From Taibaiella sp. (GTDB lineage Bacteria; Bacteroidota; Bacteroidia; Chitinophagales; Chitinophagaceae), in contig JAHBTQ010000001.1 in assembly GCA_019638495.1 (NCBI GenBank), forward strand, positions 992,001 through 1,056,000: a DNA stretch of 64,000 nucleotides, written 5' to 3'. The notes under the pieces were generated by a model. It was not told where the DNA came from and ran no database searches. It saw only the letters and a program-made list of their open reading frames with translations. Made by a program: the position numbers and the translations under genes. Numbering within the stretch: position 1 is the stretch's first letter; each line of letters opens with the position of its first letter. Positions 54,712-61,308 of the stretch are shown here, in pieces.

Positions 54712-54775
54712 ATTTGTTTTCCGCAGTAAATAGTAATGCTACGTTACCTGCGTACGAATCAGCGAATTATTCAAA

Positions 54776-54870
54776 GGCTCCAGAGGAGCCAAACGTCTGT
54801 AGAAATGAGACAGAAAAGCGGAAGCGCTCCGCAGGTGCGCAACCATACGAGGAATTATGGGAAGCAGGGC
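54776..54870. repeat. Hairpin-bearing intergenic repeat
   Basis: GGCTCC (54776-54781) pairs with GGAGCC (54785-54790) around AGA; the words AAACGTCTGTAGAAATGAGA follow, then a second hairpin (GCGGA with TCCGC). This layout recalls dispersed elements common in Bacteroidota spacers. No gene is present from 54712 to 54937. Confidence 0.45.
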
Positions 54871-54937
54871 CGCTCATTCGTAGCTTACTTGTTGGAGGAC
54901 GGCAGGACTCTGAGAATGGACCTGAAGACCGCAGCGC

Positions 54938-55654
54938 TCACGCGACACCTCCCTCTCCTTCGGAGAGGGCCGGGGAGAGGTTTTTGTCTACTAACCTCAT
55001 CACGAATTCAAGCTGCTCCTCACGCGTCAAGCCGCTATTATCCAGCACCACGGCATCTGCGGCCTGGTGCAGTGGGCTTTCCTCACGCGTGGAATCTATG
55101 TAGTCGCGCAGTTCCAGGTTGTGGCGCACCTCGTCTATCGTTATCTCTGGGTTGGTTTCATATAGCTCCTTGAATCTGCGAACGACCCTGACTTCAGGTG
55201 CGGCCGTCATAAATAGCTTCAGTTCTGCATCCGGGAAAACTGCTGTGCCTATGTCCCGTCCATCCATTACTATGCCCTTCTTCCGGCCCATGCGTTTCTG
55301 CTGCGCTACTGCAAAAGAGCGAACTTCCTTAATGGCTGCAACCTGGCTCACCTTTTCAGATACGATCATGTCGCGGATATATGGCTCTGCATTTTCATCG
55401 TTGAGGTAAATGTCTGATGCGCCGCGATGCTCATTGAAGACAAAAGAGAGGTTGATGTTCGCAAGTGCATCGAGCACCTTGGAGTGGTCCGAAAAGTCGA
55501 CTGAGTTTCGCAAAAAGTACAGGGTAATAGCGCGGTACATAGCACCACTGTCAATATAGTTATAGCCCAGCTTCACCGCCAGTTCTTTAGCCAGTGTGCT
55601 TTTTCCGCACGACGAGTAGCCATCTATCGCTATAATGATTTTCCTCCGAGACAT
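54938..55654 (-). CDS. cmk: Cytidylate kinase
   Basis: A 238-residue cytosolic kinase that phosphorylates CMP and dCMP with ATP. The P-loop GYSSCGKS is at 12-19, YIDSGAMYRAITL follows, and MDGRDIGTAVFPDAELKLFM and REESPLHQAADAVVLDNS are typical. I chose the ATG at 55654 (MSRRKIIIAIDG) since the extra 14 codons upstream are not conserved. The last dozen residues, SPALSEGEGGVA, come from a repeat element and probably replace the native end near VDKN. A TACTTTTG box (55670-55663) lies 8 nt upstream, so the leader would be very short. Confidence 0.94.
   Translation of the reverse strand: MSRRKIIIAIDGYSSCGKSTLAKELAVKLGYNYIDSGAMYRAITLYFLRNSVDFSDHSKVLDALANINLSFVFNEHRGASDIYLNDENAEPYIRDMIVSEKVSQVAAIKEVRSFAVAQQKRMGRKKGIVMDGRDIGTAVFPDAELKLFMTAAPEVRVVRRFKELYETNPEITIDEVRHNLELRDYIDSTREESPLHQAADAVVLDNSGLTREEQLEFVMRLVDKNLSPALSEGEGGVA
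54951..54980. repeat. G/C-rich hairpin element in the cmk 3' end
   Basis: CCCTCTCC (54951-54958) pairs with GGAGAGGG (54962-54969) around TTC, followed by CCGGGGAGAGG. It encodes the SPALSEGEGG tail of Cmk on the minus strand. A widespread Bacteroidota spacer element (general knowledge). Confidence 0.65.
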
Positions 55655-55694
55655 ATCTTCTTCAAAAGTAGAAATTAGCTGGCATACCGCGCAC

Positions 55695-55718
55695 AAAAAA
55701 GCCCCCGGATTCGGGGGC
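55695..55718 (-). terminator. Rho-independent terminator of the Cys/Lys-rich gene
   Basis: GCCCCCG (55701-55707) pairs with CGGGGGC (55712-55718); on the minus strand a T-run follows at 55700-55695. Confidence 0.85.
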
Positions 55719-55739
55719 TTCCTAAACGGTTTACCGTTA

Positions 55740-55952
55740 TTATGACTTTGGAGCGTCAGCTTGCTTCACGTCCTTGTTTTCTTTTTTTGCTTCTTCTTTG
55801 CTGCACTCTTTCTTATCCTTCTTGTCTTTGCAGCAAGCTGAAGATTCTTTCGAGCATTTTTCGCCTTTCTTCTTGCAGCAGTGCTTACCTTCTGCAAATG
55901 CGCCACCTGCCAGCATTGCAACGGCAGCAACCATTAAAGTGATCTTTTTCAT
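55740..55952 (-). CDS. Small secreted Cys/Lys-rich protein
   Basis: A 70-residue protein; the ATG at 55952 gives a signal peptide (MKKITLMVAAVAMLAGGAFA). The mature part of about 50 residues has six Cys (HCC, KC, ACC, EC) among many Lys and Glu and no hydrophobic core (KHCCKKKGEKCSKESSACC). It is probably a periplasmic or released metal-binding or disordered peptide. I recognise no family. It has its own strong terminator. Function unknown. Confidence 0.75.
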   Translation of the reverse strand: MKKITLMVAAVAMLAGGAFAEGKHCCKKKGEKCSKESSACCKDKKDKKECSKEEAKKENKDVKQADAPKS

Positions 55953-56060
55953 TGATTTTCTTGTTTTAATGAAACAAAAATAACGATTTAACGCAAACAG
56001 AATCATAATTGTAGTCAGTGGGCACAGATTCCGGCGGTAATATTCCGGAATGTTAAAAGG

Positions 56061-56720
56061 TTACCAGTTATGCGCTACCACGCTTACGCCACCTTTTACT
56101 ACATCGCCTATTTTCACGTCCACTTTCGTGCCCAATGGCAGGAATAGATCTACACGTGAGCCAAATTTAATGAAGCCAAACTCCTCATTCTGCTTCACGA
56201 TGTCGCCCTCTTTTACATAGAAGCAGATACGACGTGCCAGTGCACCTGCTATTTGCCGCATCAGTATCTGGCCACGGTCATTGTCCAGTACTATGGTCGT
56301 GCGCTCATTTTCTGTCGATGATTTGGGGTGCCAGGCCACCAGGTATTTACCCTTATGGTATTTCATGTACTTCACCTCGCCGCTCACCGGGTTGCGGTTT
56401 ACGTGCACATTAATCGGAGACATGAATATGGACACCTGCAGGCGCTTTTCCTTGAAGTATTCGGGCTCATAGGCCTCTTCTATCACCACCACTTTCCCGT
56501 CTGCGGGGGCTATTATCTTGCTTTCGCCATGTACATGCTCGCGTATAGGCATGCGGAAGAAAGCCACTACCCAAAACCAGAGCAGGAACAGGACAAAAGT
56601 AATAAGGGCTGTGAGCCAGAATAGCGAATCGGGGATATAGTGGCTTGCCAGCCATCCCAGTCCTATCCATAGAGCAGTAGCAATGAGGATATATAAATAT
56701 CCTTCGCGGTGAATTCTCAT
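56061..56720 (-). CDS. psd: Phosphatidylserine decarboxylase (short form)
   Basis: A 219-residue proenzyme of the short, archaeal-like PSD group. It decarboxylates phosphatidylserine to phosphatidylethanolamine. Two helices near the N terminus (about 8-45) anchor it. The self-cleavage site is G187-S188 in IKFGSRVDLFLP; cutting there makes the pyruvoyl cofactor. APADGKVVVIEEA and SIFMSPINVHVNRNP are further conserved blocks. pssA is not adjacent. A -7 box lies 19 nt upstream. Confidence 0.93.
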   Translation of the reverse strand: MRIHREGYLYILIATALWIGLGWLASHYIPDSLFWLTALITFVLFLLWFWVVAFFRMPIREHVHGESKIIAPADGKVVVIEEAYEPEYFKEKRLQVSIFMSPINVHVNRNPVSGEVKYMKYHKGKYLVAWHPKSSTENERTTIVLDNDRGQILMRQIAGALARRICFYVKEGDIVKQNEEFGFIKFGSRVDLFLPLGTKVDVKIGDVVKGGVSVVAHNW

Positions 56721-56739
56721 ACCGTATGTGTTAGCTCTG

Positions 56740-56747
56740 CAAAGGTA
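56740..56747 (-). promoter_or_regulatory. Bacteroidota -7 element for psd
   Basis: TACCTTTG on the minus strand, 19 nt before the ATG at 56720. Confidence 0.55.
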
Positions 56748-56758
56748 GTGTTATTGTA

Positions 56759-57406
56759 TTAGCCTTTTGTAGCCTTGCTGCCAAACCTGCAGGAAAAGCC
56801 TATGCTGAATATGCTGAGCTTATCATAGCCGGCGTCTGCGAAAAGGGCTACCTTGTCTGATGCATAATACCTTGCGCCTACTTTCAGGTAGGGGGTTATG
56901 GAATGCTTTTTTATTTCCACCACGCTATCTCCTTGCGGCAAGGCACTGTTTTTTATATTGTTGATTACCGCACCTACACCAATGAATGGATCCAGGCGGT
57001 TTACGTTCAGTACGCTTCCCAGGTGATAGTAGGCAGTAAGCCCTCCGCTGAAGTAGCGGAATTTATCGGTTGTGTATCGCCTGATAGGTCCGTAATAGCC
57101 GGGGTATAGATGAAACGAGTTGAAATAGAGCACGTTATAGGCCGCGGTAACTGCCAGGCTCACTTTATTCGAAACGCCGTATTCGCCCTTGGCATAGATG
57201 GGGAGGAACCCGGCTGTGTTTCCTTTTTCAAAGGTTGCCGGCAGGGAATATTCGTCCCTGTACCCGTTCAGGAAGCCTGTTGACAGCGTCAGCACGTAAG
57301 AACCTTTCTTATACGGTTCAATAACTTGTTTGGGGAGAGTAGATAGAGAATCCTGCGAACGGGCAGTGGCCGACAGCAGCAGCAGGATGGCGGTGAGGTT
57401 CTTCAT
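56759..57406 (-). CDS. Outer-membrane beta-barrel protein, unknown function
   Basis: A 215-residue exported protein (MKNLTAILLLLSATARSQDS, cut near RSQ). The mature part alternates short strands with turns (YVLTLSTGFLNGY, KGEYGVSNKVSLAVTAAYNV, YFSGGLTAYYHLG, FIGVGAVINN, KVGARYYASDKVALFADAGY) and ends FSCRFGSKATKG. This is the layout of a small outer-membrane barrel of the OmpW/OmpA-like fold. Function unknown. It precedes psd on the same strand, 38 bp downstream of that gene's start, so probably a separate transcript. Confidence 0.8.
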   Translation of the reverse strand: MKNLTAILLLLSATARSQDSLSTLPKQVIEPYKKGSYVLTLSTGFLNGYRDEYSLPATFEKGNTAGFLPIYAKGEYGVSNKVSLAVTAAYNVLYFNSFHLYPGYYGPIRRYTTDKFRYFSGGLTAYYHLGSVLNVNRLDPFIGVGAVINNIKNSALPQGDSVVEIKKHSITPYLKVGARYYASDKVALFADAGYDKLSIFSIGFSCRFGSKATKG

Positions 57407-57476
57407 CGGATGGCAATGTACTAAAAGTAACGTGAACAGCTACAAGATATTGCCTCGGAAATGGCTTGAAAATAAC

Positions 57477-57500
57477 AATGCCCCGTAAGAACGGGGCATT
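57477..57500 (-). terminator. Hairpin terminator of the barrel gene at 57532
   Basis: Perfect 10-bp stem AATGCCCCGT / ACGGGGCATT with a 4-nt loop, 31 bp past the stop codon. Confidence 0.75.
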
Positions 57501-57531
57501 GGGAGTAGTTTCGATTTGAAGCGGACTCGAC

Positions 57532-58350
57532 TTATTCGTCTTCGTCACGGCTGCGCTGCTTCCTCTTTGGCTTTGGAGCTGCATCATCTTCATCTTCCAT
57601 GCGGTCAACTTTCCTGCGGTGGATTTCGTCGCCTGGCTCGTGGTGAGCATGCATCTTATGTCCGCAGTTGAAGTTTTTGCTGATACCGAAGTTCATCTGG
57701 CGACCGAAAGTGAAGCCAAGTGTGTTTGCGCTGTATGCAGTAGCGCTGGAAGCAGTTGCACCTGCACCAGGATCCAGAGCTGGTTTGTTAGCCTTCAGCA
57801 GTTCGTATGCAGTACCGTTGGTTACGTCGAAGTCACCCAGTTTCACTGTTTCGTAGTTAACACCACCTACAGAGAAGTTAAGCGCGATACCACGGCCTAC
57901 GTTAACACCGATAGCAGGGAACAAGCGAGTAGAAACACCGCTGTATTTGTTTACTGCAGGATCGCCCTCGTGAGTAGTGTAGCCACCTGTGTAAGCGAAC
58001 TCATACTGTGCAAACCAGAAGAATATTTCGCTGCGGCGGATGTACTGTGAGTAACGTACAAACGCACCACCTGAATACATATTCATTGTGTTCTTGTTGG
58101 GAGCAGCAGTAGCAGTACCTCCAGTCTTAATAGCGCTTTGTGCCCAGGCAACGTTCACACCCACTGTCCAGTTGTGGTTGAACTGATAGCCTACGCCAGG
58201 ACCCGCGTTCCAGTTAGTAGTCTTCATCAGGGATGTATGCCTCATTTGGTCAAGGCTAACATCTCCGTAAAGCAGAATACTTCTTGGTTCCTGAGCGTTG
58301 GCTGTGGCAATTGCACCAGCAGCTAAAGTAGCGAGGATCAGTTTTTTCAT
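57532..58350 (-). CDS. Porin-like outer-membrane barrel with charged C-terminal tail
   Basis: A 272-residue exported protein (ATG at 58350; signal MKKLILATLAAGAIATANAQ). Residues 20-225 are barrel-like strands (ILLYGDVSLDQMRH, AGPGVGYQFNHNWTVGVNVA, FVRYSQYIRRSEIFFWFAQY). After an aromatic last strand the protein continues with about 45 hydrophilic residues, HAHHEPGDEIHRRKVDRMED and EDDAAPKPKRKQRSRDEDE, a mixed acidic and basic tail that is odd for a barrel. A TATATTTG -7 box lies 38 nt upstream. Function unknown. Confidence 0.82.
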   Translation of the reverse strand: MKKLILATLAAGAIATANAQEPRSILLYGDVSLDQMRHTSLMKTTNWNAGPGVGYQFNHNWTVGVNVAWAQSAIKTGGTATAAPNKNTMNMYSGGAFVRYSQYIRRSEIFFWFAQYEFAYTGGYTTHEGDPAVNKYSGVSTRLFPAIGVNVGRGIALNFSVGGVNYETVKLGDFDVTNGTAYELLKANKPALDPGAGATASSATAYSANTLGFTFGRQMNFGISKNFNCGHKMHAHHEPGDEIHRRKVDRMEDEDDAAPKPKRKQRSRDEDE

Positions 58351-58388
58351 ATCAGAATGTGTTTTGTTAATAGTCTTGTTTAGTCTTG

Positions 58389-58396
58389 CAAATATA
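58389..58396 (-). promoter_or_regulatory. Bacteroidota -7 element for the porin-like gene
   Basis: TATATTTG on the minus strand, 38 nt before the ATG at 58350. Confidence 0.55.
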
Positions 58397-58502
58397 ATCG
58401 CCATTTTTAAAAATCCATAACTTTTGCAAATATTCTTTTTGAACATGCGAAGCATAATAAAATATATGTTTCGCAGTCGAAATTATAGTCTTTAAGCGGC
58501 TT

Positions 58503-59585
58503 CTAGCGTGCGTCAAAGTCTATGATCACCCTTTCGGTGCGGGGGTGGGCCTGGCAGGTCAGCACATAGCCTTTTTCTATTTCGTCATGTTCCAGGGCAT
58601 AGTTCACCTCCATTTCTACCTCACCCTCAGTCACTTTTGCACGGCAGGTGCAGCACACACCGCCCTTGCAGGCATAGGGTAGGTCGGCACCGGCCTTCAG
58701 CGCGGCATCAAGTATTGTCTCCCCGTTAAAGGGTACATCCATATCAAAAGTGGCGCCATCCAGCGTAATACTCACCTTGCTCTTCGGCCCGTCATCACCA
58801 CTGTGTGCAGACACCCATTTTTCATGAGAGGCTTTCGGCTGGTCGGGAGATGTAAATAATTCTATGTGCACCTTGTTTTGTGCCATGCCCATATCCAGCA
58901 GTTGCTGCCGCACAGAGAGGATCATTTCCTCCGGCCCGCAGATGAATGCCTCATCAATAGTCTTCAGGTCTATAAGTGAGCTGCAGAACTCGGTACATTT
59001 CTGTGCCCCCAGCCTGCCGCTGAAAAGTGGAATGTCCATATACTCGCGGCTCAGCACATGATACAGGCTCAGGCGAAGCATGTATTTATTCTTCAGCGCC
59101 TCCACCGCCTCGCGGAAAATGATGGTATTGCGTGACCGGTTGCCATACACAAGGGTAAACGTGCTGTCTGCATCTTCCTCCAGTACCGTTTTCATGATGC
59201 TCATTACCGGGGTAATGCCGCTGCCTGCCACAAATGCCAGGTAGTTTTTACCGCCGCGCTCCTTTGGGCTGAAGTTGCCCATCGGGGGCATTACTTCCAG
59301 CGCATCGCCGGCACGCAGGCGCTCGTTGGCGTAGGTAGAGAATTTTCCTTGTTCCACCTTCTTTATGGCTACACGCAGGTCTCCTTCGGTAGGGCTGGTG
59401 CAGATAGAATAAGAACGCCTAACCTCGCCATCATCCAGGAACTTGCGGAAGGTAAGGTATTGGCCGGGCGCAAAACGGAATGTCTCCGCAAGCTCTGCAG
59501 GCACCGCCAGCGACACAGATACACAATCTGCCGTTTCCTGGCGAACGTCTTTCACTGCTAATTGGTAAAAACGGGGGGCTGACAT
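58503..59585 (-). CDS. PaaE-like NADPH-dependent 2Fe-2S reductase
   Basis: A 360-residue electron-transfer protein. FAD-binding RRSYSICTSP is near residue 57, the NAD(P)-binding region has LAFVAGSGITPVMSIMKTVL near 132-151, and the C-terminal ferredoxin domain holds PYACKGGVCCTCRAKV with a last Cys in VLTCQAHP, the four ligands of a plant-type 2Fe-2S cluster. Order (FAD, NAD, ferredoxin) is that of PaaE, the reductase of the phenylacetyl-CoA epoxidase. No paaABCD genes are adjacent, so it may serve another oxygenase. Leader is short: -7 box TACTTTTG is 10 nt upstream. Confidence 0.88.
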   Translation of the reverse strand: MSAPRFYQLAVKDVRQETADCVSVSLAVPAELAETFRFAPGQYLTFRKFLDDGEVRRSYSICTSPTEGDLRVAIKKVEQGKFSTYANERLRAGDALEVMPPMGNFSPKERGGKNYLAFVAGSGITPVMSIMKTVLEEDADSTFTLVYGNRSRNTIIFREAVEALKNKYMLRLSLYHVLSREYMDIPLFSGRLGAQKCTEFCSSLIDLKTIDEAFICGPEEMILSVRQQLLDMGMAQNKVHIELFTSPDQPKASHEKWVSAHSGDDGPKSKVSITLDGATFDMDVPFNGETILDAALKAGADLPYACKGGVCCTCRAKVTEGEVEMEVNYALEHDEIEKGYVLTCQAHPRTERVIIDFDAR

Positions 59586-59595
59586 AATATGCCGG

Positions 59596-59603
59596 CAAAA
59601 GTA
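59596..59603 (-). promoter_or_regulatory. Bacteroidota -7 element for the PaaE-like gene
   Basis: TACTTTTG on the minus strand, 10 nt before the ATG at 59585. Confidence 0.45.
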
Positions 59604-59772
59604 AATTAAAACTTACAAGCGCGCAGGCAAATTGAAATCAGTTTCCCCAATCATTATTACCTTCCGGCAATTGCCTTGTTTTCGTGCCGCCTATAGCCGC
59701 TCCATAATTTCTCAGAGGTATATGAATTTAAAAGAAGGTTTTATTACTTTTACCTCCGGAGAAACAATTCTT

Positions 59773-60243
59773 ATGCTAAAGAACATGCTCAAAAACATTT
59801 TCATGGTATGTCTTATGACAATACCTTTTGCAGCAATGGCTCAACGTCCGCCTTTCCCGCCCAGCAATACAGAGCCTATCAGCCGCCTGGAGCTTTTTGA
59901 TAAGACCTGGTATTTTGTAGGCATGAAGTGCCCGGACAAGATTGGCGACGAAACGCAGTATATCCACTGGTTCTCCACGCTGCAGCTTACTGTGAGCAAT
60001 GCAAACAATGTAAACTACGGTACATATGTGCGCACCTACCGCGACATGCGCGACAACCCGCGCGAAACCGGTACCTACACCATTACCAACGATGAAGTGG
60101 GTAATGTGGTGCTGACACTGAAAAAGAGCAAGAAAGGCACTACTGCCAAATACCTGATTCCAATGGTGGAAACGCATCACCTCACCCTCATCCGCACGGA
60201 TGAAGTGGAGAAGTGTAATGTTACTTACGCGATAGCCCCCTAA
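59773..60243 (+). CDS. Secreted lipocalin-like protein
   Basis: A 156-residue exported protein. I chose the ATG at 59773, which gives a signal peptide (MLKNMLKNIFMVCLMTIPFA, cut after MAQ); an ATG at 59722 is the alternative. The mature part starts RPPFPPSNTEPISRLELFDK, then TWYFVGMKCPDKIGDE, and runs as short strands (FSTLQLTVSNANNV, TGTYTITNDEVGNVVLTLK) to HHLTLIRTDE. A TWYFVG start and strand order recall small lipocalin-like proteins. Ligand unknown. A terminator follows. Confidence 0.75.
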   Translation: MLKNMLKNIFMVCLMTIPFAAMAQRPPFPPSNTEPISRLELFDKTWYFVGMKCPDKIGDETQYIHWFSTLQLTVSNANNVNYGTYVRTYRDMRDNPRETGTYTITNDEVGNVVLTLKKSKKGTTAKYLIPMVETHHLTLIRTDEVEKCNVTYAIAP

Positions 60244-60265
60244 ATATCAGTATCATTTTACATAG

Positions 60266-60292
60266 GCCTCCCGAAAAACGGGGGGCTTTTTT
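60266..60292 (+). terminator. Rho-independent terminator
   Basis: GCCTCCCG (60266-60273) pairs with CGGGGGGC (60279-60286), one G-T pair, then TTTTTT. Confidence 0.8.
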
Positions 60293-60319
60293 GTTGCGGC
60301 TTACTTTTTTGCATCGCCA

Positions 60320-60450
60320 ACCGCCGTTGGTGTTCTTCACCAACAACCAGCACATGGGTGATTTGTACATTCGTGTCAATATTACCCCTGGTCGAAGCGT
60401 CTCGCTTCGTCCTTGCCTGTGCAAGCGTCTCGCTTGCGAAATAAAATACC
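60320..60450 (+). repeat. Three-hairpin repeat, copy 1
   Basis: Hairpins: GTTGGTG/CACCAAC at 60326-60344, CGAAGCG TCT CGCTTCG at 60393-60409 and GCAAGCG TCT CGCTTGC at 60421-60437. Copy 2 at 63160-63301 matches over nearly the whole length. No gene was seen from 60293 to 60564. This copy has no RAYT start after it. Confidence 0.85.
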
Positions 60451-60564
60451 TTAGGGCGGAGCCGGGAGCTGATCTTATCTACTCCTGGTCTCTGTTGCCC
60501 GCAAAGCTATGCTTTAGGAGATCCTGCTGAGGTTGGATTATGGCGGTACTGATCAGGTTAGCAC

Positions 60565-61080
60565 TCACTTACCGATATACAGATAGGAAAGGGCTCCGGA
60601 CGAATAGGTTGTAGTTACCCTCACATTGTTCACAGTGCAACTCACTGCGGGGTTGTCGCAATCATATTCATCGCGCTTCCCTTTTCGATACGTAATGCGC
60701 TCATGTGTCTTGCCGATAAGGGTGATATCGGCAATATCATACCAGCGGCCAAGGCGTGGCAGGCATAGCCGGTAGTCATATTTTACCCCCAGGGCGCCGT
60801 CATCATAATTGACAGGCGTCTTCGCGGCAAAAAGGCGTGTATAGCAATGAATAGTGTCCTTGCCTCTCTCACTTATTGCTGTCTTTAAAGTGTCTACCAC
60901 GTTACTGAAAGACTGCCCGGGTGTATATCTTATTACGAAGGCTGAATCAAGGTCGGATACGGCAAAACCGGTGAGCACCATTCTAATGTACCCGTTCTGG
61001 CAAGGTATATCTTCTGTGATGTTGCAGGATACCAAAGCCATTATTGCCACTATCCACGGTAATATGGAATACTTTTTCAT
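60565..61080 (-). CDS. Lipoprotein, unknown function
   Basis: A 171-residue lipoprotein (MKKYSILPWIVAIMALVSCN, lipobox LVSC). The mature part has five more Cys, including one near the lipidated one (CNITEDIPC), and strands such as YIRMVLTGFAVSDLDSAFVI. It ends VTTTYSSGALSYLYIGK. I recognise no domain. It lies between copy 1 of the three-hairpin repeat and a second dispersed repeat. Function unknown. Confidence 0.72.
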   Translation of the reverse strand: MKKYSILPWIVAIMALVSCNITEDIPCQNGYIRMVLTGFAVSDLDSAFVIRYTPGQSFSNVVDTLKTAISERGKDTIHCYTRLFAAKTPVNYDDGALGVKYDYRLCLPRLGRWYDIADITLIGKTHERITYRKGKRDEYDCDNPAVSCTVNNVRVTTTYSSGALSYLYIGK

Positions 61081-61101
61081 TTAGTTTGGTCTTGACGGGC
61101 T

Positions 61102-61185
61102 GTTACAGGATATAAACTGGGCATCAATGCATAAAAAGACAGTGGCTGGTCTTCGATGGTTGGTGGTGAGCACGAAGATTATGCC
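61102..61185 (+). repeat. Second dispersed repeat, copy 1
   Basis: GTTACAGGATATAAACTG, CATCAATGCATAAAAAGACAG and CGATGGTTGGTGG match in order with 63491-63575 (GTTACAGAATATAAACTG, CATCAATACAAAAAAGACAG, CAATGGTTGGCGG). Confidence 0.7.
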
Positions 61186-61253
61186 AGATGCATTACTGCC
61201 GCCCGGTCCCTGCTACACGTAAGGCTTTGATTTAGGCGAGCCGGCCCGGAAGG

Positions 61254-61292
61254 ACGCGCCTGCCTGAAGAGAACATTTCCAGGCAGGCGCGT
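61254..61292 (-). terminator. Long hairpin after the NHL gene
   Basis: Perfect 13-bp stem ACGCGCCTGCCTG / CAGGCAGGCGCGT with a 13-nt loop. On the minus strand it lies 17 bp past the stop codon; no T-run follows, so it may instead be a REP-like element. Confidence 0.6.
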
Positions 61293-61308
61293 ACTGTTTC
61301 AAAGTTCG

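Noticed and set aside
54736..55173. Open frame of 145 codons on the plus strand over the cmk 3' end
   Set aside because: It runs antisense through a conserved cmk gene and through two hairpin repeats, has no signal or domain, and starts inside a spacer repeat.
58503..59585. Phenylacetate degradation cluster
   Set aside because: Only the reductase-like gene is present; no paaA, B, C, D or K in the window, so the pathway cannot be claimed.
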